NCBI GenBank assembly: GCA_036556965.1
Contig: DATBIO010000288.1
Span: 1 to 7,281 of the forward strand
Source of the DNA: DATBIO01 sp036556965
Lineage (GTDB): Bacteria > Acidobacteriota > Vicinamibacteria > Fen-336
Length of the DNA stretch: 7,281 nt
Reading direction: 5' to 3'
Under the pieces are notes generated by a model. It had not been told where the DNA came from. It was given only the letters and a program-made list of their open reading frames with translations, and searched no databases. The position numbers and the translations under genes were made by a program. Below, piece by piece: positions 1 through 6,910 of the stretch; positions within the stretch are counted from its first letter, which is position 1, and each line of letters begins with the position of its first letter.

Positions 1-1
1 C

Positions 2-1431
<1,430 letters not shown>

Positions 1432-1435
<4 letters not shown>

Positions 1436-2205
1436 GGGTCACCCTCCACGTCTGGCGGCAGGCCCACCGGGACGCGGAGGGGCGGTTCGTGACCTACGAC
1501 GCCCCCGAAATCAGCCCCGACATGTCGTTCCTGGAGATGCTGGACGTGGTCAACGAGCGGCTGATCGGGCAGGGAGCGGACCCCATCGCCTTCGACCACG
1601 ACTGCCGCGAGGGGATCTGCGGGACCTGCGGCGTGGTCATCAACGGCGCGGCCCACGGGCCGCGGCGCGCCACCACCGCCTGTCAGCTCCACATGCGCAG
1701 CTTCCGCGACGGCGACACCATCACCATCGAGCCCTGGCGCGCCTCCGCCTTCCCCGTGCTCAAGGACCTGGTGGTGGACCGCGGCGGCCTCGACCGGGTC
1801 GTGGCCGCGGGCGGCTTCGTCTCCGTGCCCACGGGCAGCGCCCCCGACGCCAACGCCATCCTGGTGCCCAAGGACGACGCGGACCGGGCCATGGACGCGG
1901 CGGCCTGCATCGGCTGCGGGGCCTGCGTGGCCGCCTGCCCCAACGCCTCGGCCATGCTCTTCACGGCGGCCAAGGTCGCGCACCTCGGCCTGCTGCCGCA
2001 GGGCCAGCCCGAGCGGCTGATGCGCGTGCGCAGGATGGTGGCGCAGATGGACGCCGAGGGCTTCGGCACCTGCACCAACCACTACGAGTGCGAGGCGGCC
2101 TGTCCCAAGGAGATCAGCGTCGACTTCATCGCCCGCCTCAACCGCGACTTCTTCCGCGCCTCCCTGCGCGGCCGCGGCCCGGAGCGCGCGCAGGGCTCCG
2201 GCTAG
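1432..2205 (+). CDS. sdhB: Succinate dehydrogenase / fumarate reductase iron-sulfur subunit
   Basis: This is the electron-transfer subunit of complex II, passing electrons from the SdhA flavin to quinone through three Fe-S clusters. It is 257 residues, a normal length. The 2Fe-2S ligands are C58, C63 and C66 (CREGICGTCG) and C84. The ferredoxin-like domain has CIGCGACVAACP (C159, C162, C165, C169) and CTNHYECEAACP (C214, C220, C224) for the 4Fe-4S and 3Fe-4S clusters. I chose the GTG at 1432 because AGGAG (1421-1425) lies 6 nt before it and the protein then begins directly with the conserved ferredoxin-fold strand (RVTLHVWRQ). The GTG shares GTGA with the sdhA stop, which indicates translational coupling. 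The frame stays open far upstream through sdhA, but that stretch is a shadow of sdhA. No sdhC or sdhD follows. Confidence 0.95.
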
Positions 2206-2210
2206 TCCGC

Positions 2211-2229
2211 CCGCCGCCCCGCGCGGCGG
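2211..2229 (+). terminator. GC-rich hairpin after sdhB (possible terminator or operator)
   Basis: A 7-bp perfect inverted repeat (CCGCCGC / GCGGCGG) with a 5-nt loop begins 5 nt after the sdhB stop. There is no downstream T-run; the sequence passes straight into a TAGAAT box. It could attenuate read-through from sdhAB, but a stem this GC-rich also arises easily by chance at this base composition. Confidence 0.3.
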
Positions 2230-2231
2230 TC

Positions 2232-2237
2232 TAGAAT
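2232..2237 (+). promoter_or_regulatory. Candidate -10 element (TAGAAT) for the S9 peptidase gene
   Basis: TAGAAT matches the sigma-70 -10 consensus at five of six positions and sits 33 nt before the ATG at 2271, in an otherwise GC-only stretch. No recognisable -35 lies 16-18 nt upstream; that space is taken by the GC hairpin. This is inference from position and rarity of the AT-rich hexamer. Confidence 0.35.
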
Positions 2238-2270
2238 CCGCTCCGAGTCTCCCCTGGAAAGGAGCCGGCC

Positions 2271-4301
2271 ATGCGCCTCGGGCCCACCCTCGCCCTTTGC
2301 CTCGCCGGCGGCAGTGCCGCCGCCGCCCCCTGGAGCCCCGACCTGGCCATGCGCACGCGCCGCGTCACGCAGGTGCGCGTCTCCCCCGACGGCGGCCGGG
2401 TGGCCTTCGTGGTGGGCAGCGCGGTCATGGAGGGCAAGAAGAGCGAGTGGCTGTCCCACGTCCACGTGGCGCGGGCGGACGGGACGGAGTCCTTCGCCCT
2501 CACCAGCGGCGAGCACTCCTCCACCGCTCCCGCCTGGTCTCCCGACGGGAAGTGGATCGCCTTCCTGTCCGCGCGCGGTCCCGTGGAGAAGGAGGGCGCC
2601 CGGAAGCCGAAGGCCAACCTCTGGCGCATCCGCGTGGCGGGAGGCGAGGCGGAGCAGCTCACGGACCTGAAGGGCGGCATCACGGCGCTGCGCTGGTCCC
2701 CGGACGGGACCCAGGTCGCCTTCGTCATGCCCGATCCCCGCACCGAGGAGCAGGAGAAGGCCGACGAGGAGAAGCGCGACGTCAAGGTGGTGGAGGAGGA
2801 CCTGGCCCCCCTCGGCCTCTACGTGGTGCCGGCCGAGCGCGGCGCCGACGGCGCACGGCCCCCCCGCCGGCTGACCCCACGCACGCACAGCGTCGGCAAC
2901 CTGGCGAACGCCGCGGACTTCGCGTGGTCGCCGGACGGGCGGACCATCGTCTTCTCGCACCAGCCGACGCCCCTCATCAACGACTGGACGCGGGCGGACG
3001 TCTCCACGGTGGAGGTGGCCACCGGCGCCGTGCGGCCCCTGGCCGCCACCGGCGCCGCCGAGGCCGACCCGCACTTCTCGCCGGACGGAGAGTCGATCGC
3101 GCTCGTCCTGAGCAACGACCCCACCACCTGGCGCCGGCGCGCGCGGCTGGCGGTGGTGCCGGCGGCGGGGGGAGCGCCGCGGCTCCTGGCCGAGACCACC
3201 GACCATCAGCCCGACGTCGTGGGCTGGACGCGGGACGGAAGGATCCTGGCGGAAGAGGCCTGGCGCACGACGCGGCGGCTGATCGCCGTCCCCGTGGGCG
3301 GCGGAGCGCCCGGCTTCGTGAGCGGCGAAGACCTGTTCGTGGGCGATCCCTCGCTCAACGACGCCGGCACCCACGTCGGCTTCGTGTCGCAGGCTCCCGA
3401 CCGCGCGCCGGAGGCGTACGTCAGCGCCCTCGTGCCCTTCGCGCCGGTGGCGGTGAGCCGCGTCCAGGAGCTGCCCGCCCTGGACTGCGGGCGCACGGAG
3501 GTGGTCGCCTGGAAGGCGCCCGACGGCAAGGAGATCGAAGGCCTGCTGACCTACCCCGTGGGCTACGCGGCGGGCGCGCGCGTGCCCCTCCTGGTGATCG
3601 TGCACGGCGGCCCGGCCGGCGTCTTCGCGCGCACGTTCACGGGAGGCCCCACCCCCTACCCCGTGGCCGGCTTCGCCGCCCGCGGCTACGCCGTGCTGCG
3701 GGCCAACGTGCGCGGGAGCAGCGGGTACGGCTTCGACTTCCGCAACGCGAACTACCGCGACTGGGGCGGCGGCGACTATCGCGACATCATGTCGGGGGTG
3801 GACGCGCTGGTGGCGAAGGGGCTTGCCGACCCGGAGCGCCTGGGGGTGATGGGCTGGAGCTACGGCGGCTACATGACGTCGTGGGTCATCACGCAGACGC
3901 AGCGCTTCAAGGCGGCCTCGGTGGGGGCGGGCGTGACCAACCTCATGTCCTTCACGGGCACCGCGGACATCCCCGCCTTCATCCCCGACTACTTCGGCGG
4001 CGAGTTCTGGGAGGAGGGCGGCATCGACCGCTGGCGCGGGCACTCCGCCATGTTCCACGTGGGCAAGGTGAAGACCCCGACCCTCATCCAGCACGGCGAG
4101 GCCGACCTGCGCGTGCCCGTCTCCCAGGGTTACGAGCTCTACAACGCCTTGAAGCGCCAGGGCGTGCCCGTGCGCATGGTCGTGTACCCGCGGCAGCCCC
4201 ACGGCATCCAGGAGCCCAAGTTCATGCTCGACGCCATGCAGCGCAACCTCGAGTGGTTCGACCGCTGGGTGCTGGGCAAGGGGGCGGCGGGCGTGCCCTG
4301 A
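2271..4301 (+). CDS. Secreted S9-family prolyl oligopeptidase-type serine peptidase (dipeptidyl/acylaminoacyl peptidase-like)
   Basis: This is a serine peptidase that should cleave short peptides, probably in the periplasm. It is 676 residues, normal for the family. The N terminus (M-R-L-G-P then a short hydrophobic stretch ending SAAAA at residue 19) looks like a signal peptide. Residues of roughly 30-390 form a PD40-type beta-propeller, with SPDG repeat motifs at residues 38, 90, 143, 220 and 270. The C-terminal alpha/beta-hydrolase domain carries HGGP (oxyanion region), NVRGSSGYG, the nucleophile elbow GWSYGGY with Ser530, Asp612 in HGEADLRVP and His644 in QPHG, so the triad is complete. 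AAAGGAG (2258-2264) lies 6 nt before the ATG and fixes the start. The gene appears to be its own unit, with hairpins on both sides. Exact substrate class (DPP-IV-, AAP- or DPP5-like) cannot be decided here. Confidence 0.94.
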   Translation: MRLGPTLALCLAGGSAAAAPWSPDLAMRTRRVTQVRVSPDGGRVAFVVGSAVMEGKKSEWLSHVHVARADGTESFALTSGEHSSTAPAWSPDGKWIAFLSARGPVEKEGARKPKANLWRIRVAGGEAEQLTDLKGGITALRWSPDGTQVAFVMPDPRTEEQEKADEEKRDVKVVEEDLAPLGLYVVPAERGADGARPPRRLTPRTHSVGNLANAADFAWSPDGRTIVFSHQPTPLINDWTRADVSTVEVATGAVRPLAATGAAEADPHFSPDGESIALVLSNDPTTWRRRARLAVVPAAGGAPRLLAETTDHQPDVVGWTRDGRILAEEAWRTTRRLIAVPVGGGAPGFVSGEDLFVGDPSLNDAGTHVGFVSQAPDRAPEAYVSALVPFAPVAVSRVQELPALDCGRTEVVAWKAPDGKEIEGLLTYPVGYAAGARVPLLVIVHGGPAGVFARTFTGGPTPYPVAGFAARGYAVLRANVRGSSGYGFDFRNANYRDWGGGDYRDIMSGVDALVAKGLADPERLGVMGWSYGGYMTSWVITQTQRFKAASVGAGVTNLMSFTGTADIPAFIPDYFGGEFWEEGGIDRWRGHSAMFHVGKVKTPTLIQHGEADLRVPVSQGYELYNALKRQGVPVRMVVYPRQPHGIQEPKFMLDAMQRNLEWFDRWVLGKGAAGVP

Positions 4302-4307
4302 GCCGCG

Positions 4308-4333
4308 TGGCGCGCGCGACATTGCGCGAGCCA
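4308..4333 (+). terminator. Imperfect hairpin after the S9 peptidase stop
   Basis: TGGC-G-CGCGC, a 6-nt loop (GACATT), then GCGCG-A-GCCA form nine base pairs with one G/A mismatch, starting 6 nt past the stop codon. No T-tract follows (a C-rich stretch does). Position favours a transcription-end or mRNA-stabilising hairpin, but termination efficiency cannot be judged. Confidence 0.35.
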
Positions 4334-4353
4334 CCGCCCTCCCCCCGCGCGGC

Positions 4354-4368
4354 GCCAGCTACGCTGGC
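4354..4368 (+). promoter_or_regulatory. Perfect 6-bp inverted repeat overlapping a possible -10 box, just before the mgtC-like start
   Basis: GCCAGC-TAC-GCTGGC is a perfect dyad ending 3 nt before the ATG at 4372. It overlaps TACGCT (4360-4365), a weak TANNNT-type -10 whose expected transcription start would fall at or next to the ATG. There is no SD in the preceding bases. It may be an operator, an RNA hairpin controlling initiation, or part of a promoter giving a leaderless mRNA. Confidence 0.35.
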
Positions 4369-4371
4369 AGC

Positions 4372-5040
4372 ATGGAGACAGGAGCGACTTCGGGCTACGG
4401 ACTCGTCCACCACCTGCGCACCGAGCTGCTGCTGGAGATGGGCCTGGCCGTGGTGCTGGGCGGGCTCGTGGGGCTCGAGCGCGAGCTGCGGAACAAGCCC
4501 GCCGGCCTCCGCACCAACATCCTCATCTGCCTGGGCTGCGCCGTCTTCAGCGACCTCTCCCACAGGCTCGGGGGAGAAGGCGGCGACCCCGGCCGCATCG
4601 CGGCGGAGATGGTGGCCGGCCTGGGCTTCCTGGGCGCGGGGGCCATCCTGCACGCGCGCGGAGACGTCATCGGCCTGACCACCGCGGCCACGGTCTGGGT
4701 GGTGGCGGCCATCGGCATGGCGCTGGGCTTCGGCGCCTATCTGGACGCCACCGCGGCCACCGTGCTCGTGCTGATGGTGCTGTCCGTGCTCGGCCGGGTG
4801 GAGACGCGGCTGGGCCGGCGGGAGGTCACGCGCCGCCTGGCCATCGGCCTGGCGGATGACGCCGCGGCCGACCAGGTCCTGGAAACGGCCCGCACGCTGG
4901 GCCTCACGGTCGAGTCGCACGAGGCGACGGGTCCCCGGGCGATGGCCCTCACCGTGCGCGGCCGTCAGGACGTCCACAGCCTGGCCGCCGACGTCCTGGC
5001 GCGGGCGCCGGGCGTGAGCGCGCTGGCCCGGCCGGACTAG
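4372..5040 (+). CDS. MgtC/SapB family inner-membrane protein
   Basis: This is a 222-residue membrane protein of the MgtC/SapB family. Members are linked to growth in low Mg2+ and, in Salmonella MgtC, to restraint of the F-type ATP synthase; many others have no known role. Family motifs are clear: GGLVGLERE (residues 30-38), GLRTNILICLG (45-55), IAAEMVAGLGFLGAGAI (76-92) and GLTTAATVWVVAAIGM (101-116). Four to five membrane segments span about residues 19-140, followed by a soluble tail of about 80 residues (from 142), the size of the ACT-like domain seen in MgtC. The ATG has no SD; the next in-frame ATG (Met23) would remove most of the first membrane segment, so 4372 is preferred. The gene lies 70 bp after the peptidase and probably has its own promoter. 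Family is certain. I give no gene symbol because mgtC and sapB cannot be told apart here. Confidence 0.92.
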   Translation: METGATSGYGLVHHLRTELLLEMGLAVVLGGLVGLERELRNKPAGLRTNILICLGCAVFSDLSHRLGGEGGDPGRIAAEMVAGLGFLGAGAILHARGDVIGLTTAATVWVVAAIGMALGFGAYLDATAATVLVLMVLSVLGRVETRLGRREVTRRLAIGLADDAAADQVLETARTLGLTVESHEATGPRAMALTVRGRQDVHSLAADVLARAPGVSALARPD

Positions 5041-5125
5041 CGCGGCCCGCAGCCCCTCCGCCGAACACATCGGGACCCACGAACGACAGCGACGAAGCCT
5101 CTAACTCGCTGACGCACCGACTGTT

Positions 5126-5146
5126 GCGCGGACCTTGAGGCCGCGT
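5126..5146 (+). terminator. Hairpin 86 nt downstream of the mgtC-like gene
   Basis: CGCGG and CC pair with GG and CCGCG around a TTGA loop, giving seven base pairs with a single bulged A plus a possible closing G-T pair. No T-run follows. It is a candidate transcription end for the upstream gene. Because it contains one of the repeated CCTTGAG motifs, it could instead be a protein-binding dyad. Confidence 0.3.
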
Positions 5147-5179
5147 TGACACTCCGGCCGGCGTCCTTGACGCCATCGT

Positions 5180-5195
5180 TGCGCCGGATGGCGCA
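5180..5195 (+). promoter_or_regulatory. 6-bp hairpin upstream of the 64-residue ORF
   Basis: TGCGCC-GGAT-GGCGCA is a perfect inverted repeat with a four-base loop, ending 12 nt before the GGAGG that precedes the small ORF. Position suggests a leader hairpin or operator for that ORF. A short perfect dyad of this size can occur by chance. Confidence 0.25.
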
Positions 5196-5207
5196 CCTTT
5201 GCACGTC

Positions 5208-5212
5208 GGAGG
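5208..5212 (+). promoter_or_regulatory. Strong Shine-Dalgarno sequence (GGAGG) that fixes the start of the 64-residue ORF
   Basis: GGAGG ends 5 nt before the ATG at 5218, close to ideal spacing. Earlier in-frame starts (TTG 5146, ATG 5188) have no comparable SD. This site is the main reason to regard the small ORF as translated. Confidence 0.5.
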
Positions 5213-5217
5213 CCCAA

Positions 5218-5412
5218 ATGCCATCTCTTACGGCGCTGTTGACGGCGGGCTGGGCGGCGACGTCCGGCCAGACCGACGCGACAACACACCTCAACGCCCT
5301 CGCCATCGCCCTGGCCTTTACGGCGCTGGTCCTGTGGTGGGCTCCCCGCACGGGCACGCGGCCGCACCGTGACGAACACTCGGAGGACCGAGCCGCTCTC
5401 TGGATCCACTGA
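5218..5412 (+). CDS. Probable small single-pass membrane protein, 64 aa, function unknown
   Basis: I do not recognise this protein. It is 64 residues, with a polar and small-residue N-terminal part (about 1-24), one hydrophobic helix at about 25-42 (core ALAIALAFTALVLWWA) and a charged tail rich in Arg, His, Asp and Glu (43-64). Arg44, Arg48 and Arg51 directly after the helix predict that the tail faces the cytoplasm. Support for its reality is the GGAGG at ideal spacing, mostly G/C third positions (though less extreme than in its neighbours) and a sensible membrane-protein layout. It stops 203 bp before the porin and may share regulation with the porin-kdp operon, but no link is proven. It could also be a chance frame in a regulatory region. 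Confidence 0.5.
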   Translation: MPSLTALLTAGWAATSGQTDATTHLNALAIALAFTALVLWWAPRTGTRPHRDEHSEDRAALWIH

Positions 5413-5477
5413 GGAGGCACCCGCCGTGCGCGGCAGCGGGGCCACCCGTGGGCACCGGACGGGACGCGCGCGCGCTT

Positions 5478-5515
5478 CTTTGCACCATCCTTACGCGGCC
5501 CCGGCCATCCTTGAG
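5478..5515 (+). promoter_or_regulatory. Candidate response-regulator (KdpE-like) direct repeats upstream of the porin-kdp operon
   Basis: TTTGCA (5479-5484) and CTTACG (5490-5495) are imperfect direct repeats with an 11-bp period, the geometry used by OmpR/PhoB-family regulators. Their pattern resembles the TTTAtA/TTTACA halves of the E. coli KdpE site. CCATCCTT is also repeated exactly at 5485-5492 and 5505-5512, 20 bp apart. The match to a KdpE site is by geometry and partial sequence only; no kdpE gene is visible in the window. Confidence 0.25.
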
Positions 5516-5549
5516 CCCGTCCCGATGACCGCCATCGCATCTTCCGCTG

Positions 5550-5596
5550 GCCGGCGAGGAGCCGCGAGCGAAGGCGCCGCGGCCCAGGTCGCCGGC
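5550..5596 (+). promoter_or_regulatory. Two-part stem-loop in the porin leader, abutting the Shine-Dalgarno
   Basis: An outer perfect 8-bp stem (GCCGGCGA 5550-5557 with TCGCCGGC 5589-5596) encloses an inner 6-bp stem (GCCGCG 5561-5566 with CGCGGC 5578-5583). GG (5558-5559) can also pair with CC (5584-5585), leaving small bulges. The right arm ends on the base before AAGGAG (5597-5602), the only plausible SD of the porin gene. Folding this close to the ribosome site suggests translational control or a standby structure. It does not match any riboswitch core I know. Confidence 0.45.
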
Positions 5597-5615
5597 AAGG
5601 AGAGTCAGCGACATC

Positions 5616-6806
5616 ATGCGTACCACCCCCATGCCGCGATCGCGGCCGACCCTCGCCGGGGCCGGCCTGAGCCTGCTGTGTGTCCTGGCCGGAGCACCCC
5701 TCCGGGCGCAGGAGCCGGCGCCCTCGCCGGCGCCAACGCCATCGCCTGCGCCCGAGGCGACACCGTCGCCCGAGTCGGCGCGGACCCTGCGCGTCGGCGG
5801 CTTCGTGGACGCCTATTACGCCTACAACGGCAACCGGCCTGCCGATCACGCCAACTTCTTTCCCGGCGTGGGCACCTCCGCCAAGCGGCACAACGAGGTC
5901 AGCGTGAACCTGGCCCAGGTGGACCTGACCCTCGATCCCCAGCCCGTGGGGTTCCGCCTGGCCCTCGGCTTCGGCACCTCCACGGAGGTGGTGCACAGCT
6001 TTGAGCCCTCGGGCCCCTTCGTGGGTCCGGAGGTCTGGAAGCATATCGTCCAGGCCTCGGTGCAGTGGAACACCGGCCTCGGCCGGGGCCTCCTGCTCGA
6101 GGGCGGCGTCTATCCCTGCCACATCGGCATGGAGGCCTTCCAGACCAAGGACAACTGGAACTACACGCGCTCCTGGCTGGGCGAGCTGTCCCCCTACTAC
6201 TCGGCCGGCCTCAAGCTCGCCTACCCGTTCAACGACCGCTGGTCGGGCCAGCTGCACTTCCTCAACGGCTGGCAGACCATCGGGGACAACAACGACGGCA
6301 AGAGCCTCGGCGGGCAGCTCGCCTACGCGGCCTCCAAGCTCTCGGTGAGCCTCAACGGGTTCGTGGGTCCCGAGCTGGCGGGGAACAACGACGACCTGCG
6401 CCTGATGGGCGACGTGGTGGTGACCTACAAAGTCACGCCCAGCGTCGCCCTCGGCCTCTCCGCGGACGCGGCCACGGAGGGCCGTCCCGACGGGTCCGAC
6501 GTGGGGTGGGCGGGTGTCGGCCTCTACGCGCGGTTCGCGCCTCCCGAGGGCCGCACCGCCCTCGCCCTGCGGGCGGAGTACTACGACGACGAGGACGGGG
6601 CCATCTCCGGGATCGCGCAGACGCTCAAGGAGGTCACGGCCACGCTGGAGCACCGGCCCGCCGACCACCTGATCCTGAAGCTGGAGGGCCGGTACGACAA
6701 GTCCTCGGCCGACGTCTTCGGCAGGGACGTGCTGGACGTGGACGGCGCCCCGCTGCGCAAGGACAGCCAGTTCATCATCCTGCTCGGCGCCGTCGCCCAT
6801 TTCTGA
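5616..6806 (+). CDS. Outer-membrane beta-barrel porin (BBP2/OmpL-like) heading the kdp cluster
   Basis: This is a predicted outer-membrane channel of 396 residues. A signal peptide with basic N-region, hydrophobic core (about 12-27) and cleavage motif LRA-QE after residue 31 directs export. Residues 33-54 form a flexible linker with nine prolines (PAPSPAPTPSPAP). The barrel starts at about 57 (RVGGFVDAYYAYN) and shows the alternating aromatic/polar strands, abundant Gly-Tyr and acidic loops of BBP2-type porins, including PVGFRLALGFG and the NYTRSWLGELSPYY segment. It ends in phenylalanine (AVAHF), the usual C-terminal barrel-assembly signature. AAGGAG (5597-5602) precedes the ATG with a long 13-nt gap; a second ATG at 5631 is further away. 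Stop and next start are 9 nt apart, so it is probably cotranscribed with kdpF and kdpA and may admit K+ or other small cations. The family call is good; substrate is inferred from context. Confidence 0.85.
   Translation: MRTTPMPRSRPTLAGAGLSLLCVLAGAPLRAQEPAPSPAPTPSPAPEATPSPESARTLRVGGFVDAYYAYNGNRPADHANFFPGVGTSAKRHNEVSVNLAQVDLTLDPQPVGFRLALGFGTSTEVVHSFEPSGPFVGPEVWKHIVQASVQWNTGLGRGLLLEGGVYPCHIGMEAFQTKDNWNYTRSWLGELSPYYSAGLKLAYPFNDRWSGQLHFLNGWQTIGDNNDGKSLGGQLAYAASKLSVSLNGFVGPELAGNNDDLRLMGDVVVTYKVTPSVALGLSADAATEGRPDGSDVGWAGVGLYARFAPPEGRTALALRAEYYDDEDGAISGIAQTLKEVTATLEHRPADHLILKLEGRYDKSSADVFGRDVLDVDGAPLRKDSQFIILLGAVAHF
5712..5777 (+). repeat. Pro/Ala/Ser-rich linker coding repeat in the porin
   Basis: The codons for residues 33-54 repeat a loose Pro-Ala-Pro-Ser/Thr pattern, giving nine prolines in 22 residues. 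The segment sits between the signal peptide and first barrel strand. It probably acts as a periplasmic spacer or a peptidoglycan-proximal tether, and the repeat may vary in length between strains. Confidence 0.55.
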
Positions 6807-6815
6807 AGTGATCCC

Positions 6816-6899
6816 ATGAAGGACCTCGTCTACCTCGGCATCACCGTGCTCTTCTTCGCGCTCTCGTGGCTCTACGTGCGGGCCTGCGAGCGCCTGTAG
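6816..6899 (+). CDS. One-helix membrane microprotein (27 aa) between the porin and kdpF
   Basis: This 27-residue product begins MKDLVYLG and has one hydrophobic helix over residues 4-21 (LVYLGITVLFFALSWLYV), followed by a short basic/acidic tail ending RACERL. It starts 9 nt after the porin stop and ends 11 nt before the kdpF ATG, so it sits inside the operon in register with its spacing. Length and layout resemble KdpF (about 29 residues, one helix that stabilises the KdpABC pump), but the sequence is clearly different and lacks the KdpF ending KPERF. I infer an accessory subunit or a divergent KdpF-like peptide. The SD is weak (GAAGTG upstream), so translation may depend on coupling to the porin. 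Too short for ordinary gene callers. Confidence 0.7.
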   Translation: MKDLVYLGITVLFFALSWLYVRACERL

Positions 6900-6910
6900 G
6901 AAAGGGAACC

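Larger units (their letters stand above)
5041..5615. other. Long intergenic region between the mgtC-like gene and the porin-kdp operon
   Basis: This 575-bp stretch is less GC-biased than its neighbours and holds one probable small gene (5218-5412). Other readable elements are hairpins at 5126-5146, 5180-5195 and 5550-5596, a perfect TTGACA at 5146-5151, a related TTGACG at 5167-5172, and CCTTGA/CCTTAC motifs at 5133, 5165, 5489 and 5509. The longer overlapping frames on both strands do not look like real genes: they lack RBSs, use atypical composition or run into the porin out of frame. I see no tRNA, no recognisable riboswitch core and no insertion-sequence remnant. Confidence 0.6.

Noticed and set aside
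2271..2327. A lipoprotein signal (lipobox) in the S9 peptidase around Cys10
   Set aside because: The sequence before Cys is L-A-L, and position -1 should be Gly, Ala or Ser. A standard signal peptidase I site (SAAAA) fits better.
2202..4334. A 710-codon open frame on the minus strand opposite the peptidase gene
   Set aside because: Its product is a low-complexity His/Arg/Gly/Ala/Val-rich sequence without domains, as expected for the antisense of a GC-rich gene. The + strand frame has a full catalytic triad and an RBS.
5189..5203. A sigma-54-like promoter (TGGC...TTGCA) upstream of the small ORF
   Set aside because: The GG and GC elements are separated by 9 nt, while sigma-54 promoters need 10; the -24 element also lacks the CAC continuation.
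5146..5217. Longer versions of the 64-residue protein starting at TTG 5146 or ATG 5188
   Set aside because: Neither has an SD, the added residues show no membrane or motif pattern, and the GGAGG is correctly placed only for ATG 5218.
5466..5475. A short alternating CG run as a possible Z-DNA or phase-variable repeat
   Set aside because: The run is only about five CG units, common at this base composition, and lies outside any coding frame.
5413..5596. A c-di-AMP (ydaO-type) riboswitch or K+ riboswitch before the kdp operon
   Set aside because: These riboswitches do occur before K+ transport genes, but I cannot find the conserved core blocks or the required junction; only the stem-loop at 5550-5596 is supported.
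5369..6004. A 211-codon + strand frame from GTG 5369 running into the porin gene
   Set aside because: There is no SD, composition is low-complexity, and the second half overlaps the porin out of frame.
5037..6800. A 587-codon minus-strand frame over the intergenic region and porin
   Set aside because: The translation is a shadow of the porin's GC-rich third positions with no recognisable domain, and the porin strand has signal peptide, barrel and terminal Phe.
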